From NCBI GenBank assembly GCA_028867395.1, contig JAGWGO010000082.1, forward strand, positions 1-6,958: 6,958 bases of DNA, written 5' to 3'. A program made the position numbers and the translations under genes. Within the stretch, counting starts at the first letter, position 1. Every line of letters starts with the position of its first letter. This document shows positions 1 through 5,929 of this stretch, one piece after another. This stretch comes from Nitrososphaerota archaeon. GTDB taxonomy: Archaea > Thermoproteota > Nitrososphaeria > Nitrososphaerales > Nitrosopumilaceae. The notes beneath the pieces were generated by a model that saw nothing but the letters and a program-made list of their open reading frames with translations, did no database searches and was not told where the DNA came from.

Positions 1-99
1 TCGTCTACCGCAGAAATGTTTGATGTATCTAGCAACCAGCGCAGTTATGTATACAATTTGCCAAAAATGTCAATGTCCATGCCAGTAAATCCGTCATGA
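1..99 (+). CDS. 3' end of an unidentified gene (partial, Met-rich C-terminus)
   Basis: The first frame of the + strand is open from the window edge to a TGA at 97-99, giving 32 residues. The other two + frames close within about 30 bases. The end of the peptide reads PKMSMSMPVNPS, with three methionines alternating with serine or proline. No start codon is needed because the gene would begin outside the window. The reading runs towards the minus-strand operon, so the two would be convergent with about 68 bases between stops. It is too short to assign a family. The M-x-M-x-M spacing is sometimes seen in copper-binding tails, but that is only a thought. The main alternative is that this is chance open frame in intergenic DNA. 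Confidence 0.45.
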   Translation, partial: SSTAEMFDVSSNQRSYVYNLPKMSMSMPVNPS

Positions 100-122
100 C
101 AATCAATTTCCAATCTAACTAT

Positions 123-128
123 AAAAAA
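123..128 (-). terminator. Oligo-T terminator after the three-gene operon
   Basis: Read on the minus strand, a run of six T lies about 40 bases past the stop codon of the last operon gene. Archaeal transcription commonly ends at such T tracts without needing a hairpin. No strong stem was seen before it. The placement between two convergent genes fits a terminator. Confidence 0.4.
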
Positions 129-167
129 CTAGCGTGTATTCTCTGACAATATAGCAGAATCAGCTCT

Positions 168-785
168 CTAAGCAGTGACGGTAAAGTGCTTAATTGAGAT
201 GTGACCCCACTGATCATCTCCTACTACTGTGTATACGCCAGGCACAAACGACTGGAATTTTTGTCCGTCATAGTAACCGTTGAATCCAACGTGGTACTGC
301 ATAGTTACTGGATAATTAGTAGAGTTGTATGTCTCAATTGTTGCCTTGGTGCTAGAGGGCTCAAAAACAAAATCAACTATTCCTATTGTCTTGCACATGT
401 ACACTCCCGTTGGGTACAAAGGAAGTCGTTGGCCATCTGTCATGTTTTGAGTTGTATAGTATCCTTGCATCAGAGCCATTCCAAAAGGCAGATGAAAGAG
501 GCACGGACCCATGCTCCATTTTCTCAATGGCCAGTTGTGCTCAGGATCAAGCACTACTGTATTTGGAGACGTATTGGTAAGCGAGATATCCATTCCCATG
601 CTCTGTCCTAGCTTTATCTCAGTAGAGTTGAGCGACATGGCAAGGCCAAGATGTGAGGCGGCCTCACTCATACCTGACTGTTGGTTGTACTGGAACATGT
701 GGGGGCTGAGCAGAGTTATTGCTCCCAGTGCGATTGCAGCTGCAACTCCTGCACCTATGATTATTGAGATATGTAATGTCTTCAT
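168..785 (-). CDS. Membrane-anchored beta-sandwich (BsuPI/Ig-like) surface protein
   Basis: A 205-residue protein of unknown function. Residues 7-27 form one hydrophobic helix after a short basic start (MKTLH), so it is a signal anchor or signal peptide that puts the rest outside the cell. Residues about 46-203 alternate in a beta pattern (LNSTEIKLGQSMGMDISLTN) and end in PGVYTVVGDDQWG. This resembles the closing strand of a small beta-sandwich domain, similar to the BsuPI proteinase-inhibitor fold, that I recall from many thaumarchaeal hypothetical proteins. The fold call is from memory of the pattern, not a search. Two cysteines (C95 and C131) could pair outside the cell. The frame also extends to a TTG at 797, but the ATG at 785 is preferred: a GGAG lies six bases ahead of it, and the ATG follows the upstream stop by a single base, which suggests translational coupling. 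Confidence 0.8.
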   Translation of the reverse strand: MKTLHISIIIGAGVAAAIALGAITLLSPHMFQYNQQSGMSEAASHLGLAMSLNSTEIKLGQSMGMDISLTNTSPNTVVLDPEHNWPLRKWSMGPCLFHLPFGMALMQGYYTTQNMTDGQRLPLYPTGVYMCKTIGIVDFVFEPSSTKATIETYNSTNYPVTMQYHVGFNGYYDGQKFQSFVPGVYTVVGDDQWGHISIKHFTVTA

Positions 786-786
786 T

Positions 787-1302
787 TTATGCTCCAAATC
801 CTTGTCTTAACCCAAATCCTCGGTTTGACAATAAACCGTACAAGACTAGTGAACTGATTCCTGCCACAAGCACTAGTCCTGAAGTTGGAAACTCTGGCAC
901 CGGCGTTGCTATTGCAGTGCTTTGTGTGACAACAAAACCGTTGACTCGCGAACTTGCAGTGATGTTGAGGTTTCCTGATGAGGCAGTTGTGGGCACCTTG
1001 AACGATAACGCAAAGTTGCCGTTCTGATCAGATTGCACTGTTCGGATCAAGATTAGGTTTCCTTTTGGATCCTTTATCTGGATAGCTACGAGCTGACCTG
1101 GAGTACCACCGTTTACTGTGCCAGTAATGTTTACGGTATCTCCTGGGCCGTAGTTACTTTTAGGTGTGTTAATGGTTATTGACTGGTCCTCCTGGGCCCA
1201 AGAACTTGGAATAACAAGGACCAGAAGCGAGACGGTAAACAATGCACCAAGCAATATAGATTGCATATTTCTATGACAATCCGACAAAATACGATAATTC
1301 AT
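787..1302 (-). CDS. Secreted Ig-like domain protein with PEFP C-terminal sorting-type tail
   Basis: A 171-residue protein with a clear surface design. Residues 1-36 are a signal peptide: a basic n-region (MNYRILSDCHRN), a hydrophobic core at 14-31, and a likely cleavage after SSWA. Residues about 41-132 form one Ig/MG2-like beta domain with the features YGPGDTVNITG, KDPKGN and SDQNGNF. Residues 136-139 are PEFP, followed by a hydrophobic helix (about 141-158) and a tail with two arginines. This three-part end resembles the thaumarchaeal PEF-type (PEFG-CTERM-like) signals thought to be handled by archaeosortase-family enzymes. The start is a choice. The frame opens at 1407; ATG 1302 keeps the positive n-region and has AAGGAGG upstream, though 14 bases away. 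ATG 1266 would begin right after the upstream stop but gives an uncharged n-region. With 1302 the gene overlaps its upstream neighbour by 32 bases. The biological role is unknown. Confidence 0.8.
   Translation of the reverse strand: MNYRILSDCHRNMQSILLGALFTVSLLVLVIPSSWAQEDQSITINTPKSNYGPGDTVNITGTVNGGTPGQLVAIQIKDPKGNLILIRTVQSDQNGNFALSFKVPTTASSGNLNITASSRVNGFVVTQSTAIATPVPEFPTSGLVLVAGISSLVLYGLLSNRGFGLRQGFGA
792..795 (-). promoter_or_regulatory. Ribosome binding site deciding the start at 785
   Basis: GGAG on the minus strand, six bases before the ATG at 785, lies inside the last codons of the upstream gene. It would be too close to serve the TTG at 797, which sits immediately before it, so it favours the shorter protein. 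Confidence 0.6.
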
Positions 1303-3949
1303 GTGATTCTGATGTTCCTCCTTTGTTTGGCCAATCTGTAAGAGTATCTGCATATATGCTTGCAAGTCCCGTGGAAGCCTGTGACGGTACGTAATATGGA
1401 AGTACAACCTCTGAGTTGCCGGGGTTTAGAGTGTACTTTGCAGAACTTGTTCCAAGCGTGTCAAGATTAGAGTCAAATAGGTTTATGGTTACAAGAGTTG
1501 GTGCAGTATAGCTGGAATATAGATCTACACGTACAAATCCGCTCTGTCCTCGGTTAAACAATGATACGGCGTTTCCATTCTGGTCTGTAGGTTGCACTGA
1601 AACAATATGAATTCCGCTAGAATTTGTAGAGTTGTTCTCTAGATTTGCAAGACATGGGTTAGTACCATTAACTACAGTAAGGTCGCCATTACTATCAAAG
1701 CATGACTGGACGTTACTGTTTGCAAGTCCATACTCGACGTTGAGGTTTTGGTTTATCTGAACTATTTGTGCATGGTTAATTGCAGCATAGTTGTCAAAGG
1801 TCTGCACTGCCTGATCCAAGCTTCCTCCGCTTGCAAGTACATTTTGCATTGCTGCATTTGCAGCAGAGACTCGTTGCTGCATGAAATTAAATTCTCCTTG
1901 GAATACTCCTTGTGTCCTGTTGTCAGGTACTGTGGCAAGAAATGAGGAAAACGCAGCACTTGGTGTAGTTGCCATATTTGATTGGGCAAGCGCAGTAAGG
2001 TCTTGCTTTAGCTGGCTTGCAGCAGCTGCTCTCTGTTTCTGTATCAGTTGGTCGTTAATCGTTGTAGCAGTCTCATTTCCAATTATGTTTGCTATCTGTT
2101 GCTTTGAGGTCTGTATTTCTTGGAGTATCTTTAGTGCCATTGGATCATTTTGAAGGGCAGGCCCTGCAAGAGTGGTGAAATTTGATATCACTTGTGGGCT
2201 AGTTGTGTTTGATGTAGTGGTGGAGTTTAATTGGTTTAGGTTTAGATTTATCAGAGCGATTGAGTTGGTGCCGCTATTTGTTGCAGTACCATTCTGATAT
2301 GCAAGTGCCAAGAGGTGCGCCTGAGTTGGGCTCATAAACGTCATGGTGTCATTTTGTATTGCAACGCCCAGCGTAACTGCCGCTTGATTGTTTGTCATAG
2401 GAGACTGTCCAGACACAAATGTTGTTCCGGTAAGATTTTGCGGATGCTCTTGGGTGCATGCCTGAGATGGTGTAGGTTGGTACGAGACTGGAAGTGTGGT
2501 TGGATTAACTAGACTTGCAGAGAGACAGGATTCTGTGGTAAGAGGGGTCCCTCCGTTGGCAGGCCAATCAGAATATGCATCAGTGAAAATGTTAGAGGTT
2601 CCAACCTGTACGTTAGGAGGAATGAAAAATGAGAGTGTCATCTGAGAGTCCCCTGGAGTGATCGTAGACTTGACCGAGGCAGTACCAATGCTGCTCTGGT
2701 TTGTGTCAAACAAGTTAAGCGTAAGAAGCGCAGGGATTGTCTCACCAGATGAGATTGAGACTTGGACAAAGTTGTTCTGCCCTTTCTTTATCATAGACGC
2801 AGGATTGCCCTGCTGGTCTACTAGTTGCACAGAATCTATCAATATACCTCGCGTTTTGATTACATTAAATTGTGTAGAGTTGGTATAGTTTTTTCCGTTA
2901 ACCATTGCAGTCGCGATATCTTGGTAGACGCCAGTACCAAAATTGGATGGAATCTTGAACTGGAGCTGGGCCGTGCCGTTCTGGTCTGTGGTTACTGTTC
3001 TTGATACAATATCGTTTCCCGTAGGGTCTTCAACTATGATTGCCATATTTTGAAGATTTGAGCCAGGTAATGCAGCGGTCAACGTTACGACATCTCCATA
3101 TGCATAGTATGATTGGTCGTTTGTAAGGGAGAGAAAAGATGGAAGAATTGGCACGCCGGTATATACTGATGGCGAAGTTATTGCGCTAGAGTTTGTGGTT
3201 GTGCTGTTTACAATAGAATCACTCAATCCTGAAATAACTATGCTTGGAGATACCACTGCCTCGTTGGTAGTTGAAGATGAAACTCCTGAACTCGCGGTGG
3301 AAGAGGACTCGCCTATAGAGCCTGACTCTGATATCACCGGGCTTGACTCTACAGGTGCGGATGTTGGACTAGATGACTCGCTTGTAGACTGGACGCTCGT
3401 GGCATTTGTGGCATTCGATGAGGTAATTGTCATGTTGGTGCTAGTCTGTGTTGCATTTGAAGATGGGATAGATGCAGTTTGATTATTGGTAGACGATTGT
3501 GTAGTTCCTGAGGAGTTTTGAGTGGAATTGGTGTTGGTAGCAGATAAAGTACTGTTAGAAGACTGGATTGAAGAAGAACTAGTTGACGTGCTGTTATTTA
3601 CAGATGAAGATGTGTTGGTTGTTGTTGTACTGTTAGAAGACTGGGTTGAAGAAGAGCCAGTACCCGAGCCTGAAGTGCTATTAGTTACAGAAGAAGAGGT
3701 AGTTGTTGTCGTACTATTGGAAGATCCAGTTGAAGAACTAGATGTGCTGTTAGAATAGCCAGTAAATGTCAAAGTGGAAAAGGCGTGACCTGGCACAAGT
3801 AAAAAGGCAGAGATCGAAACTATCAAAACTGCCAGCAAGACAAGGTTTCTTGTAGATGTTGTACTGATCGAAAATTGATTTTTAGAGAAGAGGCACTTAA
3901 ATTGAATCACACCTACACACCACATACATGTTGGTGGACCAATGCCCAT
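1271..3949 (-). CDS. Large secreted surface glycoprotein with Ser/Thr/Asn stalk and duplicated beta domains
   Basis: An 892-residue protein, probably a surface adhesin or envelope protein; the exact role is unknown. In order: a hydrophobic signal or anchor helix (about 36-57, ending LVPGHAFS); a Ser/Thr/Asn-rich stalk (64-262) with about 17 N-X-S/T sequons; an Ig-like domain (about 272-364, with YAYGDVVTLTA, VEDPTGN and TTDQNG) related to the domain of the small protein encoded just downstream; a beta domain (369-468); a Thr/Asn/Pro-rich link with cysteines C475 and C498; a helical, Gln/Ala-rich module (about 600-745); cysteines C750 and C766; and a second copy of the beta domain (780-879), then the end. 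It has no PEFP tail or second membrane helix. The start is uncertain: ATG 3949 gives an odd, Cys-containing 35-residue leader, and ATG 3925 or GTG 3910 would shorten it. It is the first gene of the three-gene block. Confidence 0.82.
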   Translation of the reverse strand: MGIGPPTCMWCVGVIQFKCLFSKNQFSISTTSTRNLVLLAVLIVSISAFLLVPGHAFSTLTFTGYSNSTSSSSTGSSNSTTTTTSSSVTNSTSGSGTGSSSTQSSNSTTTTNTSSSVNNSTSTSSSSIQSSNSTLSATNTNSTQNSSGTTQSSTNNQTASIPSSNATQTSTNMTITSSNATNATSVQSTSESSSPTSAPVESSPVISESGSIGESSSTASSGVSSSTTNEAVVSPSIVISGLSDSIVNSTTTNSSAITSPSVYTGVPILPSFLSLTNDQSYYAYGDVVTLTAALPGSNLQNMAIIVEDPTGNDIVSRTVTTDQNGTAQLQFKIPSNFGTGVYQDIATAMVNGKNYTNSTQFNVIKTRGILIDSVQLVDQQGNPASMIKKGQNNFVQVSISSGETIPALLTLNLFDTNQSSIGTASVKSTITPGDSQMTLSFFIPPNVQVGTSNIFTDAYSDWPANGGTPLTTESCLSASLVNPTTLPVSYQPTPSQACTQEHPQNLTGTTFVSGQSPMTNNQAAVTLGVAIQNDTMTFMSPTQAHLLALAYQNGTATNSGTNSIALINLNLNQLNSTTTSNTTSPQVISNFTTLAGPALQNDPMALKILQEIQTSKQQIANIIGNETATTINDQLIQKQRAAAASQLKQDLTALAQSNMATTPSAAFSSFLATVPDNRTQGVFQGEFNFMQQRVSAANAAMQNVLASGGSLDQAVQTFDNYAAINHAQIVQINQNLNVEYGLANSNVQSCFDSNGDLTVVNGTNPCLANLENNSTNSSGIHIVSVQPTDQNGNAVSLFNRGQSGFVRVDLYSSYTAPTLVTINLFDSNLDTLGTSSAKYTLNPGNSEVVLPYYVPSQASTGLASIYADTLTDWPNKGGTSESHELSYFVGLS
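1313..1612 (-). repeat. Second copy of duplicated 100-residue domain
   Basis: This encodes residues 780-879 of the large surface protein. It aligns without gaps to residues 369-468, with about 44 identical positions in 100 by hand count. Shared landmarks are SVQ..DQ.GN, NLFD.N, NPG/TPG, and DWP..GGT at the end. The copies are diverged at DNA level, so the duplication is old. Confidence 0.85.
1317..1323 (-). promoter_or_regulatory. Shine-Dalgarno-like AAGGAGG before the start at 1302
   Basis: A full AAGGAGG on the minus strand lies 14 bases ahead of ATG 1302, inside the 3' end of the large surface gene. The spacing is longer than ideal. The same bases encode part of the Lys-Gly-Gly of the upstream protein, a position conserved in its internal repeat, so the match could be coincidental. 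Confidence 0.35.
2546..2845 (-). repeat. First copy of duplicated 100-residue domain
   Basis: This encodes residues 369-468 of the large surface protein, the partner of the copy near the C-terminus. It directly follows the Ig-like domain and is separated from the second copy by about 310 residues containing the helical module. Confidence 0.85.
3164..3760 (-). repeat. Low-complexity stalk region coding Ser/Thr/Asn
   Basis: This encodes residues about 64-262, dominated by Ser, Thr and Asn, with recurrent SSNST units. Roughly 17 N-X-S/T sequons were counted by eye (for example at residues 67, 78, 90, 106, 112, 119, 132, 141). Such segments in archaeal envelope proteins usually act as extended, glycosylated spacers that lift domains away from the membrane. 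The long open frames on the opposite strand here are by-products of this codon composition. Confidence 0.85.
3549..3729 (-). repeat. Imperfect tandem repeat, period 78-84 bases
   Basis: The + strand 18-mer GTACTGTTAGAAGACTGG occurs exactly at 3549-3566 and 3627-3644. A degenerate third copy begins at 3711. The spacings of 78 and 84 bases keep the frame and correspond to 26- and 28-residue units of the stalk (SSNSTTTT...SSSV.NSTS). A repeat like this can change stalk length by slippage or recombination. Confidence 0.75.
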
Positions 3950-3980
3950 CGTTTCCAGATTCCATGGTATTGAATCCGTG

Positions 3981-3992
3981 GATAATTAATAA
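3981..3992 (-). promoter_or_regulatory. Possible proximal TATA box for the surface operon
   Basis: On the minus strand an AT-rich TTATTAATTATC lies 32-43 bases ahead of ATG 3949, which would place transcription start about 10 bases before that codon. A pair of GATTC/GAATC arms (3958-3962 and 3972-3976) sits between the box and the start codon. The call rests on composition and spacing only. Confidence 0.35.
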
Positions 3993-4030
3993 TGGATTGC
4001 GACACCTTGTTAAGGAACAATGTTAATGAT

Positions 4031-4039
4031 GATATAAAG
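4031..4039 (-). promoter_or_regulatory. TATA box (CTTTATATC) for the surface operon
   Basis: The minus strand reads CTTTATATC, a good match to archaeal TATA boxes. It lies in the gap between the protease stop and the large surface gene. Transcription would start near 4008, leaving a leader of about 60 bases before ATG 3949. It supports an independent promoter for the three-gene block rather than read-through from the protease. Confidence 0.5.
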
Positions 4040-4099
4040 ATTAGAGAACATTTCTGCGAAACCATTTTTAGATATGTTTTACACGCAACAAAGATTCTG

Positions 4100-4104
4100 A
4101 AAAA
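4100..4104 (-). terminator. Short T tract after the protease gene
   Basis: On the minus strand five T follow three bases after the protease stop codon (AAATTTTTC). It is a plausible weak archaeal T-tract terminator with no evident hairpin. Confidence 0.3.
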
Positions 4105-4107
4105 TTT

Positions 4108-5712
4108 CTAGTTTGCTTTCAATACATTAAAGAGTTTTGTGCCATCTGCTCGTCCAAGTCCTGTGCATGCATCCCATCCAACCTCTGCGTTGTACGATCC
4201 GTTGTTTCCGCTTGTTATATCTACAAATACAGAATCTAAAATTTTTGTGTAAAGCAATGGGTTGAGGTAACCCACAGGGTGCCCTATGCCTTGGTTCATT
4301 AGAGCTGCCAATCCTGCATAAAGAGGTGCCACGGCACTGGTTCCACCAATGACAGTGTTCGAGCCATCAACTAGTACGTCATATCCTGTTACTGGATCTG
4401 CATCACCTGCAACATCTGGAACTCCTCTGCCAATTCGTCCACCAGGATTTGATGAGGGTGGGACCTTGGCATTGGTCTGCCAACTTGGAAGATCAAATGC
4501 ATCACTTATTCCTCCTCCAGTAGCGCCACCAAAAGGTAGATCGTTCCAGACTACCTCACCTGTAATTTTATTTTTTGAGGAATTCAATCTAGTTCCTCCG
4601 CAAGCAAGAACATATGGACTTGACGCAGGAAAATCTACATGAGCCAAGCCATCACTTGCACCATCAGATGAGCCGTCGTCTCCTGCTGCAACACAAACCG
4701 TGATTCCAAGTGCAGATGCATTTTGAAATGCCTGATTGAATGCGTCAAGTGATTGAGTTGTCCAGTTAGATTCTGTCCCTCCCCAACTTATCGAGATTAT
4801 AGATGGTTTGTTGACAACATCATGAATGGCAGCGTCTATTGCATCGAGAAATCCAATATCTGTATTTGGACCAAAATATACTACAATGTTGGACTTGGGC
4901 GCAATCGAGCCGGCTACCTCGATATCCAGCATTACTTCACCGTCTGGTCCATTAGCACTACCTGTAGGACTATTGGTGGCACCATCAACTGAGACTGGCA
5001 AAACATTTGGCATGGAAAGGCCAAGTTTTGAAAAATATGACTGCAGGTCAGATGTCTTGTATCCTCCACCGAGCTCTATTATTCCAATAGACTGACCGCT
5101 ACCATCAAGTCCCTGTGGAAAATCATAGAGAGTTGCAAGATTTGGTGGTTGATACGATACATGTGGACTGGCCGATTTCAAAGTCTTCTCATCAAGCAAG
5201 CGAAAGTGTGGCTTTGCCTGTGCGCGGTTATCCAGTCCAAAGACGCCTTGCACTATAGGTACAAGTTCTTGCGGTACATGTATGGGGCCAGTCCTTCCGC
5301 GATAAGTACCTGATGGATGTTTGTACATGGCCAACTTTACATCAAATGCATTGGAAAACATGGCAATGGTTCCCGTAAGCACTACCTTGCATTGTGCCAA
5401 GTCTACCTTGACAACTTCCAGGTGGTGAGCCTTGGCAAACGATTCTACCTTAGCAACATCATCATTAGAAGCACCAAATTTTGAACAAAACTCTTCCCTT
5501 GTCAAGTGATCCCTATCTTTTGGCAAGCGGTGAGCGTTTTGATCTACCTTTTGTGATATCACCCTTGATGAGGAACGGCGAAGAAGAACTGTTACTGTGA
5601 TGCGTTCATTTGAATCAGCTAGTCCGCTAGAGATCGACCCATGTAAAATGGTGCGCTCGCTTCCCGCCAATAGTTTTTTTCCTTTTGATGAAGACATTTT
5701 TGACTTTTTCAT
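4108..5712 (-). CDS. Kumamolisin-like S53 (sedolisin) serine-carboxyl protease with prodomain
   Basis: A complete 534-residue precursor of an acid endopeptidase. Residues about 10-170 match the pro-kumamolisin domain (AGSER, RITVTVLLRR, PHFR). The mature enzyme would begin near residue 181 (ASPHVSYQPP). The catalytic residues are all visible by analogy to kumamolisin: Glu259 and Asp263 in DGEVMLDIEVAG, the oxyanion-hole Asp345 in AAGDDGSSDG, and Ser459 in GGTSAVAPL. The C-terminal calcium site is indicated by Asp498 (VDIT) and Asp514 (VGWDACTGLG). Length and order match bacterial kumamolisins, with long near-identical stretches, which suggests transfer from bacteria. Family members cleave proteins at acid pH, usually outside the cell. 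However, no signal peptide is visible: the N-terminus is Lys/Ser-rich (MKKSKMSSSKGKK). This is also true of kumamolisin as I recall it. It is flanked by surface-protein genes and has its own promoter region. Confidence 0.96.
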   Translation of the reverse strand: MKKSKMSSSKGKKLLAGSERTILHGSISSGLADSNERITVTVLLRRSSSRVISQKVDQNAHRLPKDRDHLTREEFCSKFGASNDDVAKVESFAKAHHLEVVKVDLAQCKVVLTGTIAMFSNAFDVKLAMYKHPSGTYRGRTGPIHVPQELVPIVQGVFGLDNRAQAKPHFRLLDEKTLKSASPHVSYQPPNLATLYDFPQGLDGSGQSIGIIELGGGYKTSDLQSYFSKLGLSMPNVLPVSVDGATNSPTGSANGPDGEVMLDIEVAGSIAPKSNIVVYFGPNTDIGFLDAIDAAIHDVVNKPSIISISWGGTESNWTTQSLDAFNQAFQNASALGITVCVAAGDDGSSDGASDGLAHVDFPASSPYVLACGGTRLNSSKNKITGEVVWNDLPFGGATGGGISDAFDLPSWQTNAKVPPSSNPGGRIGRGVPDVAGDADPVTGYDVLVDGSNTVIGGTSAVAPLYAGLAALMNQGIGHPVGYLNPLLYTKILDSVFVDITSGNNGSYNAEVGWDACTGLGRADGTKLFNVLKAN

Positions 5713-5713
5713 C

Positions 5714-5726
5714 TAGTACGGTACTA
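5714..5726. promoter_or_regulatory. Perfect inverted repeat TAGTAC-G-GTACTA at the protease start
   Basis: Six-base arms around a single central base begin two bases upstream of the protease ATG, between its proximal TATA-like box and the start codon. A regulator bound here would cover the expected transcription start, so it looks like a repressor operator. It could also be a chance palindrome. Confidence 0.4.
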
Positions 5727-5730
5727 TAGA

Positions 5731-5737
5731 ATTTAAG
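5731..5737 (-). promoter_or_regulatory. Proximal TATA-like box (CTTAAAT) of the protease gene
   Basis: CTTAAAT on the minus strand lies about 19-25 bases before ATG 5712, slightly close but compatible with leaderless initiation at or next to the start codon. No Shine-Dalgarno sequence precedes this ATG, which agrees with a leaderless transcript. Confidence 0.45.
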
Positions 5738-5760
5738 ATTTGTTCATAATAGAGCTGGAG

Positions 5761-5770
5761 AATTTTTATA
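5761..5770 (-). promoter_or_regulatory. Distal TATA box (TATAAAAATT) of the protease gene
   Basis: The minus strand reads TATAAAAATT, a better base match to an archaeal TATA box than the proximal one. It would give a leader of about 30 bases that includes the inverted repeat at 5714-5726. Which of the two boxes is used cannot be told from sequence. Confidence 0.4.
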
Positions 5771-5842
5771 GAATAATATCAACTGAATTGATTTAATGAG
5801 TGATGGTCTATTTTGATATGTATGCCCAAAGCCTTTTGTTAA

Positions 5843-5867
5843 AAGATCAGTTTAAGATCAAAGATCC
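5843..5867 (+). promoter_or_regulatory. AAGATCA direct repeats upstream of the PEFP-tail gene
   Basis: AAGATCA occurs at 5843-5849 and 5854-5860, eleven bases apart (about one helical turn). A related AAGATCC follows at 5861-5867. The cluster sits about 35-60 bases upstream of the TATA box at 5901, where an activator site would be expected. The rest of the 217-base gap between the divergent starts contains only the promoters listed; no gene or RNA was recognised there. Confidence 0.35.
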
Positions 5868-5900
5868 GCACTAGTTGTTCCTTCAATTTCTATTGTAAGA

Positions 5901-5909
5901 CTTTTAAAT
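5901..5909 (+). promoter_or_regulatory. TATA box (CTTTTAAAT) for a leaderless transcript starting at 5930
   Basis: The box centre lies 25 bases before ATG 5930, the archaeal TATA-to-start distance. Transcription would begin at that ATG. The ATG at 5912 and TTG at 5909 lie too close to the box, or overlap it, to be transcribed from it, so the box decides the start of the gene. Confidence 0.6.
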
Positions 5910-5929
5910 TGATGCAGAAACGAATTGGT

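Noticed and set aside
201..1027. Several + strand open frames of 64-136 residues opposite the two small operon genes
   Set aside because: Residue composition is unnatural for proteins, there are no initiation signals, and the opposite strand encodes coherent exported proteins over the same bases.
787..1407. Longer form of the small PEFP-tail protein starting at 1407
   Set aside because: The extra 35 residues overlap the coding end of the large gene and would bury the signal peptide behind a polar, charged leader.
1271..1407. Frameshift splitting one ancestral gene into the large and small surface genes
   Set aside because: The large protein ends naturally after the DWP--GGT closing strand of its repeat, and the small protein has its own signal peptide, so two separate genes fit better.
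3549..3729. Evenly spaced repeats that might be a CRISPR array
   Set aside because: The spacing is in frame with a low-complexity protein, the intervening sequence is also related between units, and there are no cas genes nearby.
3195..3758. Long + strand open frames (95 and 78 residues), rich in Val, Glu, Leu and Asp
   Set aside because: They lie antisense to the Ser/Thr/Asn stalk and their composition is exactly what that repeat gives when read backwards; they have no promoter or ribosome site.
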